Source: Pseudopedobacter saltans DSM 12145 (lineage in GTDB: Bacteria > Bacteroidota > Bacteroidia > Sphingobacteriales > Sphingobacteriaceae). Taken from it: a DNA stretch of 64,000 nt. Shown piece after piece: positions 34,294 through 42,430 of the stretch; positions within the stretch are counted from its first letter, which is position 1, and each line of letters starts with the position of its first letter. The stretch covers positions 2,294,001-2,358,000 of the forward strand of contig NC_015177.1 of the NCBI RefSeq assembly GCF_000190735.1, in the 5' to 3' direction. The position numbers and the translations under genes are program-made. The notes beneath the pieces were generated by a model that saw nothing but the letters and a program-made list of their open reading frames with translations, searched no databases and had not been told where the DNA came from.

Positions 34294-35133
34294 ATGAAAT
34301 GGATTACCCGCGATAGACCTAAAATTGACCGTATTGCCTGTCCGTGGCTTATTAAACGTTTCGTAGATCCGAACGCGGAAATCATCTATGTGCCGTATAA
34401 AGACGTGTTGACAGAAGCACAAAAGCTGGACGCGATCCCTTTTGATTTGCCTAATGTTGAATATACACATTATCATAATCAGTGCACTTTCGATTATATT
34501 ATCAAAAAGCATCAATTAAAAGATCCTGCATTGTTTCGTATTGCTGCGATCGTTCGTGGCGCCGATACTGATCGGCATGATTTTGCACCGCAAGCTGCAG
34601 GACTGGAAGCTATTTTTTCGGGATTAGCGCACAATATCAAAGATGACAAAAAACTGTTGGATATAGGGATGATGATATATGATGGACTCTACAGTTGGGC
34701 AACACATCTATTTAAAAAGAAGCATTCGCAGGACGGACCGATAGAACAAATGTTATTACAGGTTTATCATCAGTACCTAAAACAGGAAAAGGGTAAAAAA
34801 ACACCTGAATGGGCCAAAACCTTAAAAGAACTGATTCAAGACCAGCTAGACACGAACATGACCCTGAGCTTACAGCAGGCATCTGAAGAATTGGAAATCA
34901 ATCCTGCATATTTGTCCAGGGAGTTCTCCAAATACTTTGACGATTTGAGCTTTGGTGATTATATGCGTAAACTGCGAATTGAAAAGGCTTGTGAACTCAT
35001 CGAAAAGACCGGACATAGTTTGACTGAAATCGGCTATCTTAGTGGTTTTTCTGACCAAAGCCATTTCAACCGTATTTTTAAAAAATTCACAGGTCAAAGT
35101 CCATCTGTCTATCGAAAATCAGTAAAAAAGTAA
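34294..35133 (+). CDS. ChrB-domain / AraC-type fused regulator of chromate resistance
   Basis: 279 aa. Residues 1-145 match the ChrB-type chromate resistance domain: MKWITRDRPKIDRIACPWLI, landmark IDRIACPWLIKRF (11-23), HNQCTFDYII (61-70) and IVRGADTDRHDFAPQAAGLEAI region (86-107). Residues 180-275 form an AraC-type DNA-binding unit, two HTHs at about 196-215 and 243-267 (GYLSGFSDQSHFNRIFKKFTG core SDQSHFNRIFK). ChrB is normally a separate regulator; here sensor and DNA binder are one chain, giving a probable chromate-responsive activator. It precedes an outer-membrane protein gene and chrA. Confidence 0.88.
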   Translation: MKWITRDRPKIDRIACPWLIKRFVDPNAEIIYVPYKDVLTEAQKLDAIPFDLPNVEYTHYHNQCTFDYIIKKHQLKDPALFRIAAIVRGADTDRHDFAPQAAGLEAIFSGLAHNIKDDKKLLDIGMMIYDGLYSWATHLFKKKHSQDGPIEQMLLQVYHQYLKQEKGKKTPEWAKTLKELIQDQLDTNMTLSLQQASEELEINPAYLSREFSKYFDDLSFGDYMRKLRIEKACELIEKTGHSLTEIGYLSGFSDQSHFNRIFKKFTGQSPSVYRKSVKK

Positions 35134-35177
35134 AAATTAGACCAGTAGTTAAATTCATACTATTTTACAATGAAAAT

Positions 35178-35215
35178 CATGAATAAACTTGCACAAAATA
35201 CAAGTTTAATTCATG
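35178..35215 (+). promoter_or_regulatory. Inverted repeat covering the start codon of the outer-membrane protein gene
   Basis: catgaataaacttg (35178-35191) and caagtttaattcatg (35201-35215) are reverse complements apart from one inserted base, around the spacer cacaaaata. The right arm contains the ATG at 35213. It could be an operator for the ChrB-AraC protein or an RNA hairpin hiding the start. Confidence 0.55.
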
Positions 35216-35725
35216 ACAAATATCCGTTTTTTATCATTCCTGATGCTGCTTTTGGCTGTGACCAATAGTTACGCACAAAATACGCCCATACAAAACTATC
35301 CAAAGATTACTGGTTATGTCGGCATATTACATCCGATTGTTACTTACAGTAGTACAACTACAGACACAAATTTTGATGGTCACTATGTCGTAGGAATGCC
35401 TACCGGCATCAATCTTTGGAAAAGTCAAAAAATTGGGTTTTCTGCGGAGTTCGTACCATCAGTTCGCGCACAAGATGGCAGTAGCAAAATGGCCAACTTC
35501 ACTTTTCACCCCGGTGTCCTTGTCGCGTTGGGCGACGGCTTCATCCTTGCGGGACGTCTCGCTTTTGAAACATCCGGGCGTTATGGCGTGACACCAGTAC
35601 TGAACAAAACCTTAATTAAAAATAAGAATTGCAGCTACTTCGCTGCTTTGCCATTACCCGTTCGCTTCGGGAACGATAAGCCAACTTCTTTTACCATAGG
35701 TTTTCAATTTGGAATCGCCTTCTGA
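35213..35725 (+). CDS. Small outer-membrane beta-barrel-like protein in the chromate module
   Basis: 170 aa; signal peptide MTNIRFLSFLMLLLAVTNSYAQ cuts near residue 22. The rest has alternating aromatic strands (GYVGILHPIVTYSS, IGFSAEFVPSVRAQ, FTFHPGVLVALGDGFILAGRLAFETSGRYG core GDGFILAGRLAFE, and C-terminal SFTIGFQFGIAF), pointing to an eight-strand barrel. I recognise no family. It lies between the ChrB-AraC regulator and chrA, three bp before the latter, so a role in chromate or oxyanion handling is plausible but unproven. Confidence 0.65.
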   Translation: MTNIRFLSFLMLLLAVTNSYAQNTPIQNYPKITGYVGILHPIVTYSSTTTDTNFDGHYVVGMPTGINLWKSQKIGFSAEFVPSVRAQDGSSKMANFTFHPGVLVALGDGFILAGRLAFETSGRYGVTPVLNKTLIKNKNCSYFAALPLPVRFGNDKPTSFTIGFQFGIAF

Positions 35726-35727
35726 TT

Positions 35728-36894
35728 ATGACAAATAAAAAATATACATTAAAAGATATCACACTCTATTTCCTAAAGCTTGGTACATGGGGCTTTGGCG
35801 GTCCGGTAGCTTTAGTCGGCTATATGCACCGAGATTTGGTAGAAGAAAAACAATGGTTAACCGAAGAAGAATACAAAGAAGGAGTAGCTTTAGCACAGCT
35901 TGCGCCCGGGCCACTTGCTGCACAGCTTGGCATTTACATTGGCTTTGTACATTATGGTCTGCTTGGTGCCACACTTGCTGGTCTGGCTTTTGTATTGCCA
36001 TCCTTTATCATGGTAGTAACATTAGGTGTGGTTTATCAACTATATAGCGGGCTACCCTGGATGCGTGAGATATTCTATGGCGTAGGTGCAGCGGTGATTG
36101 GCATAATTAGCATTAGCGCCTATAAATTAACTTTAAAATCCGTCGGAAAGGTTAACCTTGCTGATATCAAGGATAATTGGCTGTTATGGATATTTTACCT
36201 GATCGCTGTAGTGGTTACGGTGATTACACAGCAGGAAGAGGTAGTGCTCTTTATAGGCTGTGGACTGTTATATATGGTTATAAAAGCACCTCCGGCCTGG
36301 ATAAAGAAACCAAATACCTTACCGGTGCTCTTTTTTACCAGTGCCGGATTTTGGAATTACTCAAAAGAAACGCTGGAGGAGATTGGTCTGTTTTTTCTAA
36401 AAGCAGGTGCTTTTGTATTTGGTAGCGGCCTGGCAATTGTACCATTTCTTCACGCCGGTGTGGTTAATGACCATCACTGGCTAAACGAAAACCAATTTGT
36501 TGATGCTGTAGCTGTAGCTATGGTTACACCCGGACCTGTAGTAATTACGGTTGGATTTATCGGTTATCTCGTAAATGGCTTTCCTGGCGCTGGCGTTGCT
36601 GCCCTGGCTACTTTTTTACCTTGTTTTTTATTTACTGTTATTTTAGCGCCTTACTTCAAAAAGATTGCTAAGAATTCCAGTATCAAAGCATTTGTAGATG
36701 GTATAACAGCAGCCGTAATTGGCGCACTGGTTGCATCAGTTATTGTTATTGCTACTCGTTCCATAGTCGATGTGCCTACCGCACTTATTGCACTAGCCAG
36801 TGGCTTGATTTTGATTTATGTAAAAAAAGTGACAGAGCCGCAGCTCATCGCATTTGCAGCCATTTTAGGGATAATCATTAAAAACATTTTATGA
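35728..36894 (+). CDS. chrA: Chromate efflux transporter ChrA
   Basis: 388 aa, the bidomain (long) CHR form. Two homologous halves: the first with GTWGFGGPVALVGYMHRDLVE (landmark FGGPVALVGYMHRD at about 19-32) and LAPGPLAAQLGIYIG; the second with FGSGLAIVPFLH and VTPGPVVITVGFIGYLVNG. About ten membrane helices. It exports chromate from the cytoplasm. It is directly downstream (two bp) of the outer-membrane protein gene in an operon with the ChrB-AraC fusion. Confidence 0.94.
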   Translation: MTNKKYTLKDITLYFLKLGTWGFGGPVALVGYMHRDLVEEKQWLTEEEYKEGVALAQLAPGPLAAQLGIYIGFVHYGLLGATLAGLAFVLPSFIMVVTLGVVYQLYSGLPWMREIFYGVGAAVIGIISISAYKLTLKSVGKVNLADIKDNWLLWIFYLIAVVVTVITQQEEVVLFIGCGLLYMVIKAPPAWIKKPNTLPVLFFTSAGFWNYSKETLEEIGLFFLKAGAFVFGSGLAIVPFLHAGVVNDHHWLNENQFVDAVAVAMVTPGPVVITVGFIGYLVNGFPGAGVAALATFLPCFLFTVILAPYFKKIAKNSSIKAFVDGITAAVIGALVASVIVIATRSIVDVPTALIALASGLILIYVKKVTEPQLIAFAAILGIIIKNIL

Positions 36895-36923
36895 AATAAT
36901 TACATTAAATCTGCACTTTCTAT

Positions 36924-37003
36924 TAACCCATTGCCATACAAAGTTTATGGATCACAAAAATTGCAAATAAAAACAGAAGCAGTTTTTGTATGGCAATGGG
37001 TTA
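36924..37003. repeat. 19-bp perfect inverted repeat after chrA
   Basis: taacccattgccatacaaa (36924-36942) and tttgtatggcaatgggtta (36985-37003) are exact reverse complements separated by 42 bp. There is no transposase and no T tract. It could be a large terminator hairpin for convergent genes or the paired ends of a small decayed mobile element. Confidence 0.8.
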
Positions 37004-37017
37004 TTGGAATAGCAATT

Positions 37018-37051
<34 letters not shown>

Positions 37052-37087
37052 TAATCAAGTTGTTATCCCGGGGACTTCTTCTTCGAT

Positions 37088-38044
37088 TTAAAGCCTCGCA
37101 ACTATTCTATTCAGCATTTCCCTTATTTTGTCTTTTAAAGAAACGGGTTCTATTATAGTCGCGTAATCGGCAAACATCAAAAGCCAACGGACAAAATATT
37201 CATCATACTGTTCCTCTGCCATAAAATCCATTTCTACCAGATTGTCCTTTGTCTGCTCTTTTATAAATCCGTAATATTTCTTTGTTCCGGTAAGGTATTT
37301 AGTCACACTCTTATCTACCAGAATCCTTATCAATCTTTTATTTTCAGAGGAATCCCTTTTCCTCAGCTCTTCTATACTTCCATGTTCTTTGGTAAAGGCT
37401 ATATCTGTCAATGTCAATCCCTCTATCCTATCTGTTCTAAATTTCCGGTAGTCTTCACGTAAAGTACAATAACCCAAGATATACCAATAACTATATTCGT
37501 TAAAGACGCCAACCGGCTCTATAATTCTTTTGGTATATTCTTCATTAAAGGATTTATAGAAAAGGTTGATTTGTTTTTTTGAGGCTATACTTTCCAAAAC
37601 AGTTTCCAGAACATGTGGAAGTGTTTCATTGAACAGCTTTTTCTGATGGTAAATTGCTATCTGGTTATCTATGGCCTGTAGCCAATCTTTATCCGCACTT
37701 TTTAATACTGATTTGACTTTCTCGACACCAGACTGAAAAGATTCTCTGATGTTTTTATCCGCAAAAGAAGCCATCAGCTTTTCTGCCGTTACAAAACTGC
37801 TGGCCTCCTGTTTTGTAAACATAATGGGTGGTAAACGATAGCCTTCTACTATAGAATAGCCGATTCCGGCTTCGCCAATAAGTGGCACACCAGAAGCTTC
37901 CAGTGTTTTTATATCGCGATAGATTGTCCTAAGACTTACATTGAATTTATCCGCCAGTTCCTGCGCTTTAACAGTTCTTTTTGATTGGAGGCTTGTTAAT
38001 ATAGATACAACCCGATCGAATTTTTTTAAGCTTAGATCATCCAT
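37088..38044 (-). CDS. WYL-domain (YafY-type) transcriptional regulator
   Basis: 318 aa from the start at 38044 (MDDLSLKKFDRVVSILTSL); 15 more upstream codons are open but look unreal. N-terminal HTH_11 (SKRTVKAQELADKFNVSLRTIYRDIKTLEASG, landmark SLRTIYRDIKTLE), middle WYL domain (YWYILGYCTLREDYRKFRTDRIEGL core WYILGYC) and a C-terminal WCX region. WYL proteins bind small ligands or nucleic acids. An upstream site at 38068-38087 is nearly identical to a site in front of the distant DinB gene, so autoregulation and DinB control are suggested. Confidence 0.88.
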   Translation of the reverse strand: MDDLSLKKFDRVVSILTSLQSKRTVKAQELADKFNVSLRTIYRDIKTLEASGVPLIGEAGIGYSIVEGYRLPPIMFTKQEASSFVTAEKLMASFADKNIRESFQSGVEKVKSVLKSADKDWLQAIDNQIAIYHQKKLFNETLPHVLETVLESIASKKQINLFYKSFNEEYTKRIIEPVGVFNEYSYWYILGYCTLREDYRKFRTDRIEGLTLTDIAFTKEHGSIEELRKRDSSENKRLIRILVDKSVTKYLTGTKKYYGFIKEQTKDNLVEMDFMAEEQYDEYFVRWLLMFADYATIIEPVSLKDKIREMLNRIVARL

Positions 38045-38067
38045 AATTCGCAAAAATAAAAATTTGA

Positions 38068-38087
38068 TTTGGCAACAGTATGTCAGC
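38068..38087 (-). promoter_or_regulatory. Candidate operator upstream of the WYL regulator
   Basis: On the minus strand gctgacatactgttgccaaa, 23 bp before the regulator ATG. It matches the site at 33222-33241 at 16 of 20 positions and keeps the ctgaca half. Confidence 0.55.
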
Positions 38088-38150
38088 AATCCAGCTAATT
38101 CGACACAAAATTTACTTTGATTCGCTTAATTTTATGATATTTGCAAACCT

Positions 38151-38609
38151 ATGGCAGCCAAGATTACAAATAACATTAATATTAGAAACAAAAAGGCAAC
38201 TTTTGAATACAACATTCTGGAGAAGTTTGTTGCTGGTATTAAGCTGCTGGGAACTGAAATAAAATCTATCCGACAAAGTAAAGCTAACATTGGCGATTCT
38301 TTCTGTGCTTTTATAAATGGCGAACTGTATGTAAGAAATATGGATATTGCAGAATATTCACATGGTTCTTTTTATAATCACGAGGCCAAAAGAGACAGAA
38401 AACTCCTGCTTACCAAAAAGGAGTTGAAAAAACTGATAATAAAAGGTGAGGATAAGGGGTTAACTATTATTCCACTTCGAATTTTCATTAATGAAAGGGG
38501 ATTTGCCAAAATGGAGATCGCCTTGGCGCAGGGTAAAAAATCTTTTGATAAACGTGAATCTATTAAAGAACGTGATATCAAGAGAGAAATGGACCGTATG
38601 GTAAAATAA
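38151..38609 (+). CDS. smpB: SsrA-binding protein SmpB
   Basis: 152 aa. Family landmarks: [26 protein letters not shown] start (landmark [14 protein letters not shown]), [38 protein letters not shown] and the basic tail [21 protein letters not shown]. It binds tmRNA and delivers it to stalled ribosomes. The tmRNA gene is 14 kb away in this window. A partial -7 match (gatatttg, GA instead of TA) lies close to the ATG. Confidence 0.96.
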   Translation: MAAKITNNINIRNKKATFEYNILEKFVAGIKLLGTEIKSIRQSKANIGDSFCAFINGELYVRNMDIAEYSHGSFYNHEAKRDRKLLLTKKELKKLIIKGEDKGLTIIPLRIFINERGFAKMEIALAQGKKSFDKRESIKERDIKREMDRMVK

Positions 38610-38615
38610 GCTCTT

Positions 38616-38801
38616 TTAAAAACGAGAAGGAATATTTGCTTGACAACAAGCAGGCTTTTTAGCTAACTCTTTAGAAACTGTTGCCTTCGATTGTACTTTA
38701 TCGTTTTTTACTGCTGTTTGTTGCTGCTTACTTTCTGAACATGAGCATATGAAGATGGCCAATACCATCAAAGTCAGAACTAATAAACTTCTATATTTCA
38801 T
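38616..38801 (-). CDS. Small lipoprotein with C-terminal Cys-Cys motif
   Basis: 61 aa. Lipobox-like IFICSC with Cys21 as the likely lipidated residue, then a Gln/Lys-rich linker and the ending PACCQANIPSRF. Paired Cys near the C-terminus suggests metal or redox binding. I recall similar short endings in other Bacteroidota proteins but cannot check. It is convergent with smpB, six bp apart. Too small to be sure it is translated, but the lipoprotein layout supports it. Confidence 0.6.
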   Translation of the reverse strand: MKYRSLLVLTLMVLAIFICSCSESKQQQTAVKNDKVQSKATVSKELAKKPACCQANIPSRF

Positions 38802-38877
38802 CTCTAATAAATTCGCTTACCAAAGTTATCATTTTTCTTTTACAAGCCGAGAAATATAAAGCGATCATTTAATACCT

Positions 38878-39165
38878 TTATTTTTTTAGTGCTTCCTGCT
38901 CTTTAAGTGAATCAATATTGTTTTTATCACTATATTGATTTTTAATCTCTTCGAAGTTTTCAAGGATTTCTTTAATACTGTCAACAGTGTCTGCGGCATA
39001 CTGATGCATATCCGGCAAGCGTTGTTCCAGTTTTTTATTACCCAATTCTATATTATCAACTTCTATTTTAGTGATTTTGTTCAGTACAGCTATCTGACTA
39101 TTTTTTAAATCTTCCAACTCATTGGTGATCTTCTCCATCAGCTCGAATTTCTTTAACTTATCCAT
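38878..39165 (-). CDS. Coiled-coil hypothetical protein
   Basis: 95 aa, highly charged and almost wholly alpha-helical by appearance (KKFELMEKITNELEDLKNSQ; LPDMHQYAADTVDSIKEILEN). No signal peptide, no membrane segment and no recognised domain. It may oligomerise through its coiled coil. It precedes the small lipoprotein gene on the same strand by 76 bp. Confidence 0.6.
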   Translation of the reverse strand: MDKLKKFELMEKITNELEDLKNSQIAVLNKITKIEVDNIELGNKKLEQRLPDMHQYAADTVDSIKEILENFEEIKNQYSDKNNIDSLKEQEALKK

Positions 39166-39179
39166 AATTTTTCATTTTA

Positions 39180-39290
39180 AAAACCACAAAGTGTCATTAG
39201 TTCATTAGCAAATCTGACTATGGACTATCAACCATCGACTATGAACCATGGACATTTCTCTTCTCCGCTTTGCGATTAACCTAGTTTTAA
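39180..39290. repeat. Dispersed repeat between coiled-coil gene and mgtC-like gene
   Basis: Starts aaccacaaagtg and continues with ttcattagcaaatctgac then ctatggac/tatcaaccatcgac words; the second part resembles 16535-16585 closely. The remaining gap to 39364 is AT-rich. Confidence 0.6.
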
Positions 39291-39364
39291 TTTAATACCT
39301 TATATAATCAGCTATAACGATGCCAAAAAAGGAAAAACGGGCCGCAGAAGTGCTTTTTAATCAA

Positions 39365-40033
39365 TTACTCCCAATACATTTTTTTTATCTGAAATTCTTT
39401 CTGTATTTCATTCAGGATGGTAACCAGCGAATCCCTATGTAAATTCTTAAACTTCATTTCGATAGTTAGCTCATGATCACTTTTTTCTATTGAAAAGTTA
39501 GAGAGTTTAATTTTTTCTGCTTTCCAGATTTTGTCTAAAAACTTTATTGGGTCTACCGCGGCATCCAATGATACTCTTAATATTTTTTTATGGAAAAGAT
39601 GAGATATCCTCTTTTCCAAAGGCTGTAGTACCCACAGAATAATAATTGCTAAAACGGTAGTAATAGCGGCTGCAAAATACATACCGCTCCCAGATGCTAA
39701 TCCTATTGCCGCCACGGTCCATAAACCGGAAGCGGTAGTTAACCCCTTTATTATACCTTGTTTGAGAAATAAAATTGTACCGGCTCCGATAAAACCTATA
39801 CCACTTATTACTTGAGCTGCAATTCTGGAGGGGTCTAATGTTACATGCGCTGTTCCCAGAATATCAAAAAAACCAAAAGCCGATACCATCGTGGTTAAGG
39901 AAGCACCCACACAAACCATCATATGGGTTCGCATACCTGCTGCCCAGTCTTTTCTTTCACGTTCTAACCCAACTGCCGCTCCCAAAGAAGCAGCAAGTAC
40001 TAAGCGAATAGTTATCTCCCCCCAACTTAACAT
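39365..40033 (-). CDS. MgtC/SapB-family membrane protein
   Basis: 222 aa from the start at 40033 (MLSWGEITIRLVLAASL); an open extension to 40090 adds 19 residues that look non-native. Family signatures: GLERERKDWAAGMRTHMMVCVGASL (landmark GLERERKD...RTHM) and QVISGIGFIGAGTI, LTTASGLWTVAAIGLASG. Four to five membrane helices and a C-terminal soluble ACT-like domain. The group is linked to growth at low Mg2+ and to acid or membrane-potential stress. It follows tRNA-Cys by 134 bp on the same strand. Confidence 0.88.
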   Translation of the reverse strand: MLSWGEITIRLVLAASLGAAVGLERERKDWAAGMRTHMMVCVGASLTTMVSAFGFFDILGTAHVTLDPSRIAAQVISGIGFIGAGTILFLKQGIIKGLTTASGLWTVAAIGLASGSGMYFAAAITTVLAIIILWVLQPLEKRISHLFHKKILRVSLDAAVDPIKFLDKIWKAEKIKLSNFSIEKSDHELTIEMKFKNLHRDSLVTILNEIQKEFQIKKMYWE

Positions 40034-40166
40034 GATTCTTTTATATTCTAATTCAATGCAAAAAAATAAAACAGCAAAACATACTATCATAAGTCAACAT
40101 AGACGTTTGCGTAATTTCCATTTAGTAGCAGATAAACAGAGCGAAAATCAGGCCACCTCTTGATAG

Positions 40167-40237
40167 ACGCCGGGGATGGAATCGAACCATCGTAAAAGAT
40201 TTTGCAGATCTCGGCCTAACCACTCGACCACCCGGCT
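40167..40237 (-). tRNA. tRNA-Cys (anticodon GCA)
   Basis: Minus-strand cloverleaf: acceptor stem (gccggg pairs with cccggc), D arm with agtggtta, anticodon arm gagat-ctgcaaa-atctt with anticodon GCA, and T arm gatgg-ttcgatt-ccatc. Discriminator base is U73, as expected for cysteine. CCA is not encoded. Position 1 (A) faces G72, a mismatch. It lies 12 bp after the stop of the YeiH-type transporter gene at the end of the susCD operon. Confidence 0.9.
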
Positions 40238-40249
40238 ATTAGCTTCTGA

Positions 40250-41503
40250 CTAATCGAAAAGCAACAAGGCTATAATCAGTGTAACTATAATATTAAAAGT
40301 CTGTGCCACTAAAAATGCATATAACGGCTTTTTATTATCTTGCTTGAATAAATCTTTAAAATTGGTTTCCAAACCTATAGATGTAAATGCCAAAGCAAAC
40401 CAAAGTCCCTGAATGCTTTTTAAACTACCTTTAACCAAATCATTGGTATCTTTTGAAACAAAAAAAGAAAATAACAGAGATGCAAATACAAAACCGACCA
40501 CAAATTTTGGAAACCGCTCCCAGATAATCTTCAAAGTAGGTTTCTCTTTCTTGGTTTCTTCGTCTACAGATTTGGAATAAGTCCAATAGATACTGATGAA
40601 GAAAGCAGCTATACCCAACAATACATTCTGTGAGAATTTCACAATGGTACTGATTTTCAGAGCCTCATCTCCTACCAAAGATCCAGAAGCTACAACAGCT
40701 CCCGTGGTATCAATAGAACCACCTAACCAAGCTCCGGTTACTTGCTGAGAAAGCCCAAGCCACGAAGCTATATAAGGCATACAGATCATCATTGGAATAG
40801 CGGTAATCAAAACCAGAGAAATTACGTATGACAATTTCTTACTGTCTCCTTTTATGGCACCAGATGTTGCAATTGCAGCCGAAACTCCACAAATAGATAC
40901 TGCACTAGATAACATCAATGACATTTCTTTGTCTATCTTCAGCTTTTTACAGATCCAAAAAGCGAAGTACCAAACGGATACTACAACAACCAATGCTTGG
41001 ATTAAGCCCAAAGAACCTGCCTTTAAGATATCCCTAAAAATTACAGTTGTACCCAAAAGGATTAGACCTATCTTCACATAAAGTTCTGTGCTTAAAGCCG
41101 ATTTAAACCATTCTGGCAAGTTGAAGAAATTACTAATCAGCAAACCGATGCTTAAGCTAAAGATTACCGCTTCCAGATTGTATTCTTTTACTACCGCATT
41201 TCCTGCGAAAACTAATGCTATAATCGTCAAGAAATATATGGAAGGAAAAACGACTAACAGTAACTTTACACTTTTGCCCAATAATGCAGCACCGGCAATG
41301 GCCGTTATGTACAATACAACAAATTGTACCAGTATGGCCATTAGATTGGACATTGATAATACCGAATCTGTCAACTCTGTTAAATTGGACCAATTGAAGC
41401 TAGGCATCGGTACATTTACCCCAAATAGAGTTAAAAACACCAAGGCTAAACCTAAAATAACAGCAATCCAATCTTCTGAAAAGGAAAATGATTTTAATGA
41501 CAT
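40250..41503 (-). CDS. YeiH-family putative sulfate exporter (UPF0324)
   Basis: 417 aa, about ten or eleven membrane helices. Landmarks typical of the family: LSIGLLISNFF, LLLGTTVIFRDI (LGTTVIFRDI at about 151-160), SSAVSICGVSAAIATSGAI, GAWLGGSIDTTGAVVASGSLVGDEAL and FTSIGLETNFKDLF. These proteins are annotated as putative sulfate exporters; the substrate is not firmly proven. It is the last gene of the minus-strand run from susC and starts eight bp after the TIGR01777-like gene. Confidence 0.85.
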   Translation of the reverse strand: MSLKSFSFSEDWIAVILGLALVFLTLFGVNVPMPSFNWSNLTELTDSVLSMSNLMAILVQFVVLYITAIAGAALLGKSVKLLLVVFPSIYFLTIIALVFAGNAVVKEYNLEAVIFSLSIGLLISNFFNLPEWFKSALSTELYVKIGLILLGTTVIFRDILKAGSLGLIQALVVVVSVWYFAFWICKKLKIDKEMSLMLSSAVSICGVSAAIATSGAIKGDSKKLSYVISLVLITAIPMMICMPYIASWLGLSQQVTGAWLGGSIDTTGAVVASGSLVGDEALKISTIVKFSQNVLLGIAAFFISIYWTYSKSVDEETKKEKPTLKIIWERFPKFVVGFVFASLLFSFFVSKDTNDLVKGSLKSIQGLWFALAFTSIGLETNFKDLFKQDNKKPLYAFLVAQTFNIIVTLIIALLLFD

Positions 41504-41511
41504 AATAAAAT

Positions 41512-42426
41512 TTATTTAATAAGCTGGCTAAAAGCCTGTTGAATAGAGGGATATTTAAACTTAAATCCCTCTACTATCGTTTTTTTCGTTGTGGCTTGTG
41601 TACTGGATAAAAGTAAGGAAGCATCCACACCTTTTATTAAAGCTCCTACCCTCGCAAAGATTGCTGGAATGGGTATACCCAAACCAACACCCGCAGATTG
41701 GCGCAGCTGTTCCATAAATGCTGTGTTTGTTACTGGAAAAGGCGTACAGGCATGATAAATGGCATCTTTAGGTTCTTTAGCTATAAGCCAAAAGACCAAA
41801 GCAATAAAATCCTGTTCATGAATCCAACTAATGTACTGCTTTCCATTTCCTACCTTTCCTCCTAAACCCCATTTTGTCAAAAGATAAAGTTCTGAGAACA
41901 TTCCTGTATCTTTTAAAAGTACCGGACTAACGCGAAGAATAACTTTCCGGGTAGAAGGCAATATAATGTCATGAACGGCATTTTCCCACTTCTGGGTTAA
42001 ATATGCCAAAAAACCTGTACCATATTCTTGACCATCCTCATCATGAAAGCCACTTGGTGCATCTGAAAAGATAGAAATTCCCGAAAAGTTAATCCACAAC
42101 TTTGGCGGATATTGCAATTGCTGAATAGCACTTCCGATAATCTGCGTAGGCAACAATCTGGATTTTTCCAAAATGGCTTTATTCCCGTCGGTAAATCTCC
42201 TGTCAATACGTTGCCCCGAAAGATTGATGATGACATCGGCTCTTTCTATATGCTTTATCCAAGTGCCTATCGTTTCGCCATCCCAAAACACATATTGCAA
42301 ACCATTATTCGATTCAGCGTTCCTTTGACGCGTCAAAATCAGAACTTCATCTCCTCTATTTAGAAAGGCTTCACTCAATAGAACACCTAAATTTCCGGTA
42401 CCACCCGCCAATACGACCTTTGCCAT
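41512..42426 (-). CDS. TIGR01777-family NAD-dependent epimerase/dehydratase-like protein
   Basis: 304 aa from the start at 42426 (MAKVVLAGGTGNLG); the open frame extends 28 codons into the previous gene and is not used. NAD(P)-binding GGTGNLG at 8-14, and the family pattern WDGETIGTWIKHIERADVIINLSGQRIDRRFTD (landmark VINLSG), SAIQQL, WINFSGISIF and the C-terminal DUF1731-type block. Extended SDR of unknown reaction. Four bp after the FAD oxidoreductase gene. Confidence 0.85.
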   Translation of the reverse strand: MAKVVLAGGTGNLGVLLSEAFLNRGDEVLILTRQRNAESNNGLQYVFWDGETIGTWIKHIERADVIINLSGQRIDRRFTDGNKAILEKSRLLPTQIIGSAIQQLQYPPKLWINFSGISIFSDAPSGFHDEDGQEYGTGFLAYLTQKWENAVHDIILPSTRKVILRVSPVLLKDTGMFSELYLLTKWGLGGKVGNGKQYISWIHEQDFIALVFWLIAKEPKDAIYHACTPFPVTNTAFMEQLRQSAGVGLGIPIPAIFARVGALIKGVDASLLLSSTQATTKKTIVEGFKFKYPSIQQAFSQLIK

Positions 42427-42430
42427 AATA

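Noticed and set aside
38045-38089. 15-codon N-terminal extension of the WYL regulator
   Set aside because: It runs through the candidate operator and has no HTH homology; the start at 38044 gives a normal protein.
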